The notes below the pieces were generated by a model that worked only from the letters and a program-made list of their open reading frames with translations, was not told the DNA's origin and did no database searches. A DNA stretch of 12,529 bases from NCBI GenBank assembly GCA_051006215.1, contig JBPCIO010000090.1, positions 1-12,529 of the forward strand, read 5' to 3'. A program made the position numbers and the translations under genes. This DNA comes from CF-72 sp051006215. GTDB taxonomy: Bacteria > Chloroflexota > UBA6077 > CF-72. Positions 6,224 to 12,529 of the stretch are shown here, piece by piece (within the stretch, counting starts at the first letter, position 1; each line of letters starts with the position of its first letter).

Positions 6224-6752
6224 CGCTGCTCCCCTCGTAGACATGGCGGAACTCCCGACGGGCTCGCACGAGCAGGGCCTCGGTGGCGGCCACGCTCCGG
6301 TCGAGGACGGCGGCGGACTCCGGGACACTGAGGCCGTCCAAGTAGCGCAGAGTCAGCGCCGCGCGATGTTGAGGAGAGAGGCGGGCGAGCACCTCATGGG
6401 CGCGCCACCGATCCAACTCGACATCCCAGGGGTCGCCGACCTCGGCGGATGGTCCCTCGACCATACGGAGCACGCGCTCCTGGCGAGCTTGCCGGCGCCA
6501 GTGGTCCACCAGCTTGTGCCGGGCTACCCCGATCAGCCAGCCGACGGTGAGTGGCGCGTCCTGCTGCGCCGCCGCCAGGAACGTCTCGGAGGTTAGGTCC
6601 TCGGCTACCGCCTGGTCGCCGCAGCGGGCCATCAGATAGCCGTACACCTTGGGCAGCGCCCGGTCGTAAAGCGCTAACAACGTAGCACCAGGTGGATCCG
6701 GAACGGCCGTCACACCCATATCATCGTCCGACGCCGGCCTACTCCGACGCAT
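6216..6752 (-). CDS. ECF-type RNA polymerase sigma factor
   Basis: This 178-residue protein has sigma region 2 at about 28-93 (YDRALPKVYGYLMARCGDQA, then AEDLTSETFLAA and the WRRQARQERV end) and region 4 at about 118-170 (LARLSPQHRAALTLRYLDGL with the helix-turn-helix SVPESAAVLDRSVAATEALL). There is no region 1 or 3, as in extracytoplasmic-function sigma factors. ATG 6752 gives the longest product. ATG 6719 (MGVTAVPDPPG) is also possible, and neither has a strong ribosome site. The 3' end overlaps the VOC gene. No membrane anti-sigma gene is next to it, so control may run through the VOC protein or through transcription. The upstream DNA is the ScpB-like relic. Confidence 0.88.
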   Translation of the reverse strand: MRRSRPASDDDMGVTAVPDPPGATLLALYDRALPKVYGYLMARCGDQAVAEDLTSETFLAAAQQDAPLTVGWLIGVARHKLVDHWRRQARQERVLRMVEGPSAEVGDPWDVELDRWRAHEVLARLSPQHRAALTLRYLDGLSVPESAAVLDRSVAATEALLVRARREFRHVYEGSSDV

Positions 6753-6823
6753 GCCGGCAAGTTTCCGGGCAGGCTCTCGACGCCCTGGTCACCTTCCAGA
6801 TATGGGGTCCGTACCTCCGCTCC

Positions 6824-7060
6824 TCAGGAACACATGGCCGTGCCGCTCGAGGGCGGCCGCCAAACCGAGCATCTTCGGCCACCAGCCCACGCGCCCGAAG
6901 GGTCTCGATTACCGCGCCGCTGTCCACGCTGCGGATGTCGCGGATGTCGGCGCGGGTCACCGGCTGCTCGTACCCCGGAAAGCGTCTGATTGTCTCGGCG
7001 GCACAGAGCCGCGGGCCGCGGCGTGCCGCGAACACCTCGCGGCCAGGCTCCCACGTGCGG
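6824..7060 (-). pseudogene. ScpB-like winged-helix remnant
   Basis: The minus strand encodes YEQPVTRADIRDIRSVDSGA followed by VIETLRARGLVAEDARFGGR, which closely follows the second winged-helix of the chromosome-segregation protein ScpB (family pattern 'YRQPVTRAEIExIRGVDSxGVLxTLLxRGLI...GRP'). The start is degenerate (LCAAETIRRFPG where 'LSxAALETLAIVA' is usual). After GGRP the frame loses similarity, with a possible continuation in the neighbouring frame (GHVFLRSGG). The N-terminal half of ScpB and any ScpA gene are absent. It is therefore a fragment and not a working condensin partner. A diverged stand-alone DNA-binding protein starting at ATG 7035 and overlapping the sigma gene start is the alternative. 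Confidence 0.5.
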
Positions 7061-7112
7061 TCTATGCCTGCGGGAATCCACGACTGACACCAGTGGTTAA
7101 CAGCCGCATGCG

Positions 7113-7118
7113 TATACT
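7113..7118 (+). promoter_or_regulatory. -10 element upstream of trxB
   Basis: TATACT lies 21 bases before the trxB start codon, preceded two bases earlier by TG. No good -35 box stands 16-18 bases upstream. A start near 7124 leaves a leader of about 16 bases without a ribosome site. Confidence 0.45.
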
Positions 7119-7139
7119 CCGGCCTGGACGAAGCACCGA

Positions 7140-8138
7140 ATGACGGCGAACGGCACTTCTGCTGAGGATTGGGACGTCGTCATCGTCGGCGCAGGACCAG
7201 CCGGCATGGCGGCCGCGCTGTACACGGGCCGCGCCAAGCTCAAGACCCTCCTGCTCGATCGAGCCGGAGTCGGTGGCGGACAACTCATGAACACGGAGTT
7301 GATCGAGGATTATCCCGCTATCAAGAGCATCACTGGCGGTGACATGGCGCAGGCATTCGAGGAGCAGATCCGCGAATTCGGGGTTGAGATCACCTACGGC
7401 GAAGTTGTTGGCGTACAAGCGCGTGGCAATCGGCGAGTAGTCCAGATAGAGGGTGGCGAGGAGTACGTTGCCAAGACCGTCATCGTCTCGACCGGTGGCA
7501 TGCCCCGCAAGCTGGGTGTGCCCGGCGAAGCCGAATTTGCGGGGCGGGGCGTGAGTTACTGCGCCATTTGCGACGGCGCATTCTTCAAGGGCCAGGTCCT
7601 GGCGGTCATCGGCGGCGGCGACAGTGCAGTCGAAGAAGCGACGTTCCTCACCCGCTACGCGGAAAAGGTCTACATCATCCACCGCCGTTCTGAGTGGCGC
7701 GCGCAGAAGCTGCTCCAGGAGCGCGCGCTCGCCAATCCAAAGATCGTGCCGATCTGGAATTCCGCGTTGGAAGAAATCGGCGGCCAGGACAAAGTCGAGT
7801 GGCTGCGATTGTGCGACGTGAACACTCGCGAAGAGCAGCGGGTTGCGGTCGGCGGCGCATTCATCTACGTCGGGTTCCTGCCCAACAGCCAGATCTTCGG
7901 ACCCGAGTTTCCGAAGGACCGCCAGGGTTTTCTAATCACCGACGACAAAATGGAGACGCCCGTGCGTGGCCTGTATGTGGTTGGCGACGTGCGCAGCCAG
8001 TATGTGCGTCAGATTTCGAACGCAGTCGGAGACGCCACGACGGCCGCCGTCGCAGCCACACGGTACATCGAAGAGATCGATGCGACGGGCAGCGCGGAGG
8101 CCGCAGAAGAAGTCGAGCGCCTGCTGGTCGACGCCTAG
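7140..8138 (+). CDS. trxB: Thioredoxin reductase (NADPH, FAD-dependent)
   Basis: This 332-residue, two-nucleotide-domain flavoprotein is the usual length for low-molecular-weight TrxB. The FAD site is VVIVGAGPAGMAAA (residues 13-26). The redox-active pair is CAIC (Cys141, Cys144) within SYCAICDGAFF. The NADPH site is VIGGGDSAVEEA (156-167) with HRR (181-183) for the 2'-phosphate. The C-terminal FAD motif is GLYVVGDVRSQYVRQISNAV (277-296). It passes electrons from NADPH to thioredoxin in the cytoplasm. ATG 7140 is the first start after the -10 box and leaves a normal N-terminus. The Rieske gene begins 21 bases after its stop, so the two are probably one transcript. A ferredoxin- or other NADPH-dependent paralogue is possible, but the CxxC and HRR motifs favour TrxB. 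Confidence 0.95.
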   Translation: MTANGTSAEDWDVVIVGAGPAGMAAALYTGRAKLKTLLLDRAGVGGGQLMNTELIEDYPAIKSITGGDMAQAFEEQIREFGVEITYGEVVGVQARGNRRVVQIEGGEEYVAKTVIVSTGGMPRKLGVPGEAEFAGRGVSYCAICDGAFFKGQVLAVIGGGDSAVEEATFLTRYAEKVYIIHRRSEWRAQKLLQERALANPKIVPIWNSALEEIGGQDKVEWLRLCDVNTREEQRVAVGGAFIYVGFLPNSQIFGPEFPKDRQGFLITDDKMETPVRGLYVVGDVRSQYVRQISNAVGDATTAAVAATRYIEEIDATGSAEAAEEVERLLVDA

Positions 8139-8159
8139 TCTGAGTCCCAACCGGCGTCG

Positions 8160-8447
8160 ATGGTTCGGCAGGTCGAGTACGTGACCGTGGCCCGGCTTGA
8201 CGATGTGCCGCCGGGCGCCGTGGTCCAGGTGCAGGCCGGCGACCGCTGGTATGCTCTGGTCAACGTAGACGGCGTCCTGCACGCCGTGGACAACAATTGC
8301 CCGCACAATGGTGGTCCCTTGGCACGCGGCGCGCTGGTCGGTCGTGAGCTGGTGTGTCCCTGGCACGGCTGGCGCTGGGACGTGACCAACGGCCGCAACT
8401 GTTGGCCGGGCTCCGACTGGCGCGCGCAGTGCGTGCCGTGCGAATAG
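8160..8447 (+). CDS. Rieske [2Fe-2S] ferredoxin-like protein, C-terminus frameshifted
   Basis: This 95-residue protein has both cluster-binding boxes of the Rieske fold: CPHNGGPLARG (Cys47, His49) and CPWHGWRWDV (Cys66, His69). It belongs with the small soluble Rieske proteins that act as electron carriers for oxygenases or stand-alone redox partners. The ending is abnormal: the frame stops at TAG 8445-8447 after 'QCVPCE', whereas the next frame continues VRIVANGQIQLPDV to TAG 8480-8482, the normal family tail. Insertion of one G near 8437 (CCGTGCG to CCGGTGCG) restores a 107-residue protein. This is either an assembly error or a very recent mutation. The cluster residues are unaffected. No ribosome site is seen, so translation may be coupled to trxB. 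Confidence 0.85.
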   Translation: MVRQVEYVTVARLDDVPPGAVVQVQAGDRWYALVNVDGVLHAVDNNCPHNGGPLARGALVGRELVCPWHGWRWDVTNGRNCWPGSDWRAQCVPCE

Positions 8448-8525
8448 TTGCAAACGGCCAGATTCAATTGCCAGACGTGTAGGTGGTGATCACCCTGCGC
8501 GCGCCGCTGGGTACGCTGTAGCGGC

Positions 8526-9302
8526 ATGCTCGTCCAGCGGGTGCTCGCACCCAACCCGGGCCCGATGACGCTCACGGGAACCAACACCTATCTCGTCGAC
8601 GATGGTTCTCGGAACCTGGCCGTGATCGACCCCGGCCCGAATGAGCCGCGTCACCTGGCTGCCATCCTCGAGGCCGCCCAGTCGCTCGGGACAATCACGA
8701 CCGTGCTCGTCACCCACCGCCATGGCGATCATTTGCCAGCCGCGTTCCCTCTTTGCGAGCGCACCGGCGCCGAGCTCGCCGGTCACGCTGCCCTGCCGGG
8801 GGTTCGGCGGCCGTTGTCCGACAAGGATGCCTGCTTTGGACCCTTGCACGCCCTGGAAACCCCGGGCCACACGCGTGAGAGCCTGTGCTTCTGGAATCCG
8901 ACCGCGCGGGCCCTGTTCACCGGCGACCTGGTCGCCGGCGCGGGCACGGTGGTCGTCGACGATCAGCCAGGCGCTTTGAGTGAGTACATCACGTCGCTCG
9001 AGCGCGTGCTCTCGCTGCGGCCACGCACGATCTACCCCGGCCACGGTCCGATTGTCGAAGATGGCGTCGCCAAGCTTCGCGAGTACCTTGCTCACCGCCA
9101 CCTGCGCGTGCGCCAGGTCGTCGAGGTGCTGGCTGCTCAGGGTCCGTCCACGGTCGAGGAGCTCGTGGCCGCCATCTATACCGAACTCGCCGCGAATCTC
9201 GTCGCGCCAGCTGGCCGCAATGTGCGCGCCAATCTGGATCTGCTGTCCACGCAGGGTAAGGTCGTCGCCGCCTCAGCCACGCGCTGGCAACTGACTCGGT
9301 AG
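8526..9302 (+). CDS. MBL-fold metallo-hydrolase with C-terminal winged helix (LACTB2-like)
   Basis: This 258-residue protein opens with 'NPGPMTLTGTNTYLV', typical of the LACTB2/glyoxalase II-like branch. The metal ligands are present: THRHGDH (His64, His66, Asp68, His69), PGHT (His115), GDLV (Asp134) and YPGHGP (His173). Residues from about 195 on form the winged helix found at the end of LACTB2 proteins (TVEELVAAIY, RNVRANLDLL, ATRWQLT). LACTB2 of animals is a single-strand endoribonuclease, and bacterial members are mostly untested, so hydrolase is the safe name. It follows the Rieske gene by 43 bases (measured from the restored stop) on the same strand. Confidence 0.88.
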   Translation: MLVQRVLAPNPGPMTLTGTNTYLVDDGSRNLAVIDPGPNEPRHLAAILEAAQSLGTITTVLVTHRHGDHLPAAFPLCERTGAELAGHAALPGVRRPLSDKDACFGPLHALETPGHTRESLCFWNPTARALFTGDLVAGAGTVVVDDQPGALSEYITSLERVLSLRPRTIYPGHGPIVEDGVAKLREYLAHRHLRVRQVVEVLAAQGPSTVEELVAAIYTELAANLVAPAGRNVRANLDLLSTQGKVVAASATRWQLTR

Positions 9303-9612
9303 CCACGCTGTGACGAGCCGAGTGCTGCGCTCGAAGCGCGGTGTGCGTCGTGGTCACCGTGCTATCCCCGTCCGCTCCCCGACGCGCCTGGCGCTGAAGG
9401 TGGTACTGCTGTGAGGTACGGTGAGACGGTTCGCCAGTCGGCGGCGGGCGAGCCAAAAGAAGGACGATGTGCGAGGTCCAAATGCCCAGCAGTTCGCTGC
9501 CATTCTCGATTCGGCAAGCCGAGGCCGCTGGGCGCCTCCCCTCCAAAGTGATAGGCCCGCGACTGCCTGTTGCGGCGATGTTGCCGAGCTGAATCGAGCC
9601 TATACCTGCTAC
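9303..9612. other. Spacer upstream of the protease pair
   Basis: These 310 bases have no recognisable gene. The frame of the downstream protease is open back to GTG/ATG-type codons near 9421, but its codons there carry no family content. A TATACC at 9601-9606, seven bases before ATG 9613, could be a -10 box of a leaderless transcript, without a good -35 at the right distance. Confidence 0.4.
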
Positions 9613-10536
9613 ATGACTGCTTCTGAATCGACACGCGGCGTCCTCGCCAGTCTGTCAGACGACCTTGCGAGCGCCGTGCAGCTGGCGGCCCGCAGCGTCG
9701 TAGCCGTGCACGGACGGCAGCGCTTGCCCGCGAGTGGTCTCGCCTGGAGCGCGGACCGCGTTGTCACTGCCTCATACGTTCTGGAACGCGACTCCGACCT
9801 GTCAATCACGATCCCAGATGGCACGCACCACCCGGCTCGTCTGGTTGGACGGGATGTGGCAAGCGACGTCGCCATTGTGTCTGTCAGTGACGCAGTGTTG
9901 CGGCCCATCGAGCGGGTTGCCTCGGGCACACTGTCGGCCGGCCATCTGGTGTTGGCTATTGGAAGACCGGGTACGCCCGAAGCCATCGCCAGCTTTGGCA
10001 CCGTAAGCTCGGTTGGGGGTGCGTGGCGGACTGCGCAAGGCGGCCTGCTCGAGACCTACATCCGCGCCGACATCGCCCTGCTGCCGGGGCTCTCAGGCGG
10101 AGCGCTTGTCGACCTGCGTGGCCGGGTGGTCGCGATGTTGAGCGCGCAACTGGCGGGCGGTGACCCGGTAGGCATACCCGTGGGTAGCCTCGATGGCATC
10201 ATCCAGCGCATCCTAGAGGGCAAAGCGCTCCGTCGCGCGTACCTCGGGGTGAGCAGCCAGGCTGTGGAAATCCAGGCGGGTCTACGCGCCAGCATCGGCA
10301 TCCAGCAAGCTGGAGGCTTGATGCTGCTGGGGATCGAACCAGGCACGCCGGCCGAGCGAGGAGGCCTGTTGCCCGGCGACATTCTGCTCGCCATTGGCGA
10401 CCGTACCGTAGAGGACGGGGAGGCGCTGCAGATGGCATTGGGGCCTGACGCTATCGGCAGATCGAGCGTGATCAAACTGATCCGCGGCGGCAGTCTGCGT
10501 GACATAACGCTGACACCCGCACCGCGGCCGAACTAG
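9613..10536 (+). CDS. Trypsin-like (HtrA/DegP-type) PDZ protein with altered catalytic His
   Basis: This is a 307-residue protein with a chymotrypsin-fold domain (about 20-200) followed by one PDZ domain (about 207-302; YLGVSSQAVE, GIEPGTPAERGGLLPGDILL). The Ser box is PGLSGGAL (Ser161) and the Asp box is ASDVAIV (Asp85). Where HtrA proteins have 'TAxHV', however, this one has TASYV, so Tyr55 (TAC) stands in place of the catalytic His. One base change from CAC would do this. It is therefore probably a pseudoprotease that binds peptides through PDZ, or regulates its neighbour. There is no signal peptide or membrane anchor, unlike most HtrA proteins, so it should be cytoplasmic. ATG 9613 is preferred over the longer frame because homology begins just after it. 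The next protease gene starts 13 bases downstream. Confidence 0.85.
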   Translation: MTASESTRGVLASLSDDLASAVQLAARSVVAVHGRQRLPASGLAWSADRVVTASYVLERDSDLSITIPDGTHHPARLVGRDVASDVAIVSVSDAVLRPIERVASGTLSAGHLVLAIGRPGTPEAIASFGTVSSVGGAWRTAQGGLLETYIRADIALLPGLSGGALVDLRGRVVAMLSAQLAGGDPVGIPVGSLDGIIQRILEGKALRRAYLGVSSQAVEIQAGLRASIGIQQAGGLMLLGIEPGTPAERGGLLPGDILLAIGDRTVEDGEALQMALGPDAIGRSSVIKLIRGGSLRDITLTPAPRPN

Positions 10537-10549
10537 TCAGGAGCCCAGC

Positions 10550-11155
10550 ATGACACTCGAAGTTCCTCTTTGCGCGGAGAGTGGGTCAGCGTCTGACGCG
10601 TTGGGCGAGCTTGCCCGCGAGGTGGGCCGCAGTGTGGTGTTGGTGCGCGGCTCGGCGGGCACCTCCGGATCCGGCGTGATCTGGGATCGAGCCGGGCTGG
10701 TGATCACCAACCACCACGTCGTGCCTGGGCCAGTCGCCGAGCTTAGCCTCGCGGGGGGTCGGCGCATGACGGTGCGCGTCGTGCGCCGCGCGCCAGCGCT
10801 GGACCTGGCTAGTCTGCAGGTGGAGGGCGATCTCGGCGTGGCTGCGACGGTCGGCGATTCCGACGCCCTGCGCGTCGGCGAGCTGGTTGTGGCGGTTGGG
10901 AATCCGATGGGGGAACGCAACGCGGCGAGTCTGGGAATCGTGGCCAGCGCCGCAGACGACGTACTGAGACTGTCGATCACGCTCCGGCCCGGCAATTCGG
11001 GCGGCGCGCTGGCCAATGCCCGGGGTGAGGTCGTCGGCATCCCGCACATGGTGGCCGGCAACGGTCTGGCGCTGGCAGTTTCCAGTCGCAGCGTGCGCCG
11101 CTTCTTGGACGGCGCGACCGGCGAGGTCGAACCCGACAACCTGCGCTGGATCTAG
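10550..11155 (+). CDS. Trypsin-like serine protease without PDZ (HtrA-type catalytic domain)
   Basis: This 201-residue protein consists of little more than the catalytic domain. The triad is complete: His56 in VITNHHVV, Asp85 in ALDLASLQ, and Ser150 in LRPGNSGGAL. The oxyanion-hole glycine precedes the Ser. No signal peptide, transmembrane segment or PDZ domain is present, so it is a short cytoplasmic form. ATG 10550 has a good ribosome site (AGGAG, 10539-10543, spacing 6). It is only 13 bases after the upstream gene, so the two are co-transcribed, and the layouts (GxGVxW, ADR/DRAGLVIT, VVAVGNPxG) show they are paralogues. It could use the PDZ protein as its substrate-binding or regulatory partner. 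Confidence 0.88.
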   Translation: MTLEVPLCAESGSASDALGELAREVGRSVVLVRGSAGTSGSGVIWDRAGLVITNHHVVPGPVAELSLAGGRRMTVRVVRRAPALDLASLQVEGDLGVAATVGDSDALRVGELVVAVGNPMGERNAASLGIVASAADDVLRLSITLRPGNSGGALANARGEVVGIPHMVAGNGLALAVSSRSVRRFLDGATGEVEPDNLRWI

Positions 11156-11518
11156 CCCACCACTCGCAGGCCCCGGTGGGAGCCACACATTCCGACCCTT
11201 GAAGGCTCCGACAAGCCGCACGTGCAGCGCGGGCTCCCCAGGTGCGGCCAAGCCCTTCTCGGGCGCGCACTTGGCCAGCAAATGGCCGGCCTAGCTGCCC
11301 AGTCTCCGGCTACTCCCGCACGGCAGACGGCATCCATCCCCAACGTGGCACCACGTCGAGCCTCGCTGGATCTTGGCAGTTGACGCGTGCCATTAGGGAC
11401 GACAACTGCCCAGCTGGATCCAGCCCGACTGGCGCGGCCTGACTCGACTGGGCCATGACAGTGATGGGACGCGCAGGAGCTTCTGGTGCGCTCCGTCCCG
11501 GAGTTTCGCGGTTCAGGG
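11156..11518. other. Intergenic region between the protease operon and tRNA-Glu
   Basis: These 363 bases lack a recognisable gene. Directly after the protease stop there is a modest hairpin, CCCACC (11156-11161) with GGTGGG (11175-11180), perhaps its terminator. The larger inverted repeat 11365-11424 lies further right. This is where convergent transcription from the protease operon and the rRNA/tRNA genes meets. Confidence 0.4.
11365..11424. repeat. Interrupted inverted repeat between convergent units
   Basis: Outer arms GCTGGATC (11365-11372) and GATCCAGC (11417-11424), and inner arms GGCAGTTG (11375-11382) and CAACTGCC (11403-11410), are all perfect. They are separated by a 2-base bulge on the left, 6 on the right and a 20-base central loop. 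Its place between convergent genes suits a bidirectional terminator, although no T-run is present. Confidence 0.45.
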
Positions 11519-11592
11519 TGCCCCCAGCCGGATTCGAACCGGCGATCTCAGCCTTGAAAGGGCTGCGTCCTAGGCCTCTAGACGATGAGGGC
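11519..11592 (-). tRNA. tRNA-Glu (anticodon UUC)
   Basis: The minus strand folds as a cloverleaf of 74 bases. The acceptor is GCCCTCA with TGGGGGC (one G-U pair). The anticodon stem is CAGCC/GGCTG around loop CTTTCAA, which places TTC in the anticodon. The T-arm is GCCGGTTCGAATCCGGC. The discriminator is A and CCA is not encoded (CCC follows). It stands 268 bases downstream of tRNA-fMet on the same strand, past a terminator hairpin, so it probably has its own promoter. Confidence 0.95.
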
Positions 11593-11827
11593 GATCTCAG
11601 AGCCGTGTCTAAATGTACCGCACGCAGGCCACCACAGCAGAGCCGCCCCACGCGCCGTTCGCGCAGCTTTCCGAACACGCCGATCGGTCACGCGCTTCGA
11701 GCTCGTCGCGCGACGAAATTACCCGTCGCAACCACCGGCACGCGAGCGCCGCCGTTGGAAGCTGGGTCGGTTGTCACGGGGAACGCAGCTCCTGGCTACG
11801 AGCTGACTACCGACGAGCAACGCGAAA

Positions 11828-11851
11828 GGCCGTTCGTCTTGACGAACGGCC
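11828..11851 (-). terminator. Terminator hairpin after tRNA-fMet / rRNA operon
   Basis: On the minus strand GGCCGTTCGTC, a two-base AA loop and GACGAACGGCC form a perfect 11-bp stem followed by TTTCG. It begins nine bases after the tRNA-fMet 3' end and is the probable end of the rRNA operon transcript. The T-run is short. Confidence 0.75.
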
Positions 11852-11860
11852 TCGAACCGG

Positions 11861-11932
<72 letters not shown>

Positions 11933-12009
11933 ACGACGCTGAGAGTATACGCGTTAAGGACGCTGCAGGCCAGGCGAACCCGCCCACTGCAGAGTTCTGG
12001 AGCTAGCTG

Positions 12010-12042
12010 GCGAGTTCGCGCGAAGCGATGCCCCGAACTCGC
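12010..12042 (-). other. Possible rRNA-processing hairpin between 5S and tRNA-fMet
   Basis: GCGAGTTCG (12010-12018) and CGAACTCGC (12034-12042) can pair as a perfect 9-bp stem with a 15-base loop, 16 bases after the 5S 3' end on the minus strand. It has no T-run, so an RNA-processing signal seems more likely than a terminator. Confidence 0.4.
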
Positions 12043-12058
12043 GTAGCGACCGAATGGC

Positions 12059-12175
12059 CCTGGCACCGGCCTATTTTCCCGGGGCTTGGTGACCCCAGTA
12101 TCGTGGGCGCTGGAGCGTTTCACTGCCGTGTTCGGAATGGGAACGGGTGGGACCACTCCGCTCTAGCCACCAGGA
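12059..12175 (-). rRNA. rrf: 5S ribosomal RNA
   Basis: This is a 117-base RNA on the minus strand, with 5' TCCTGG pairing with 3' CCAGG. It carries the conserved core CCACCCGTTCCCATTCCGAA and the later ACGGCAGTGAAACGCTCCAG. It sits about 100 bases downstream of the 23S 3' end, the usual order. The ends are set by the terminal helix and may be off by one or two bases. Confidence 0.95.
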
Positions 12176-12274
12176 CCAATCGGTCGCCACGCGAGCGAAC
12201 CGACAGAGTAGGTTGAACAGGCGAACAGCACTTCTGAGAACGTGGATCCTGCCGACTGGATGCAGCGAGAGATC

Positions 12275-12529
12275 GAGACGCGAGCCCTCGGCCATTAGTA
12301 ACGCTTAGCTCCACGGGTTACCCCGCTTCCACCTGCGTCCTATCAACCTGGTAGTCTACCAGGGGCCTTACCCGGTTAACCCGGTGGGGAGTCTCGTCTT
12401 TGGGCGAGCTTCGCACTTAGATGCTTTCAGCGCTTATCCCTGCCGGACGTCGGCTACGCGGCGCTGCCGTTGGCACGACAACCGCTACACCGGAGGTCCG
12501 TCCATCCCGGTCCTCTCGTACTAGGGACG
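12275..12529 (-). rRNA. rrl: 23S ribosomal RNA, 3' end (partial)
   Basis: The minus strand from the window edge holds the sarcin-ricin loop (AGTACGAGAGGACC, at 12511-12524), then GATAAGCGCTGAAAGCATCT and GAGCTAAGCGTTACTAATGG near the 3' end, all universal 23S landmarks. About 255 bases, the last tenth of the gene, are present. The rest, and presumably 16S, lie beyond the right edge. The exact 3' end is approximate. Confidence 0.97.

Noticed and set aside
5711..6331. 206-codon open frame on the plus strand
   Set aside because: Antisense of the VOC gene, an artefact of GC-rich codon bias.
9421..9612. 64-codon N-terminal extension of the PDZ protein
   Set aside because: No signal peptide or homology-like content and no ribosome site. 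Protease homology begins just after ATG 9613.
10586..11281. 231-codon open frame on the minus strand
   Set aside because: Antisense of the active protease, with no family signal.

Overview
This is a GC-rich bacterial chromosomal segment. It carries the 3' end of an rRNA operon on the minus strand, with 23S, 5S and initiator tRNA-Met in that order, so it comes from a genome and not a phage or small plasmid. The gene set (ArsR/AHSA1/DoxX module, ECF sigma with a double VOC protein, TrxB, Rieske, a LACTB2-like MBL hydrolase, soluble HtrA-like proteases) and the strong C/G third-position bias suggest a soil- or sediment-type high-GC lineage, with Chloroflexota or an actinobacteria-like group most likely. 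The phylum is an inference from memory of families, not a computed placement.

Region by region: (1) 1-156 is the 3' end of an enoyl-CoA hydratase-like gene. (2) About 282-1036 is a badly decayed tyrosine recombinase, readable only by switching frames several times. (3) 1033-3511 is a compact regulatory module. A promoter with an operator-like repeat is followed by a frameshifted small gene, a DoxX-like membrane protein, a second promoter with the same operator in inverted orientation, an ArsR repressor, a leftover ArsR C-terminal tail, and a protein made of two fused AHSA1/SRPBCC domains, closed by a strong hairpin. (4) 3883-4812 is a 0.93-kb Tn3-family relic with 38-bp-class terminal inverted repeats around a 3' fragment of tnpA. 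It abuts a methyltransferase pseudogene (4810-5153). (5) 5315-6752 on the minus strand is an ECF sigma factor overlapping a two-domain VOC protein, preceded by a ScpB-like remnant. (6) 7140-11155 on the plus strand is a run of TrxB, Rieske ferredoxin, MBL hydrolase with winged helix, a PDZ protease homologue whose catalytic His is replaced by Tyr, and a second, apparently active trypsin-like protease. (7) 11519-12529 on the minus strand holds tRNA-Glu, a terminator, tRNA-fMet, 5S rRNA and 23S rRNA (3' end only).

Functionally, the ArsR repressor probably controls both its own gene and the upstream DoxX transcription unit through the shared 16-bp site. The sigma factor and VOC protein are translationally overlapped and probably act together. 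The trxB-to-protease block looks like a set of redox and protein-maintenance genes. The left half of the window is a mosaic of dead mobile DNA with frequent single-base frameshifts, some of which could be assembly errors.
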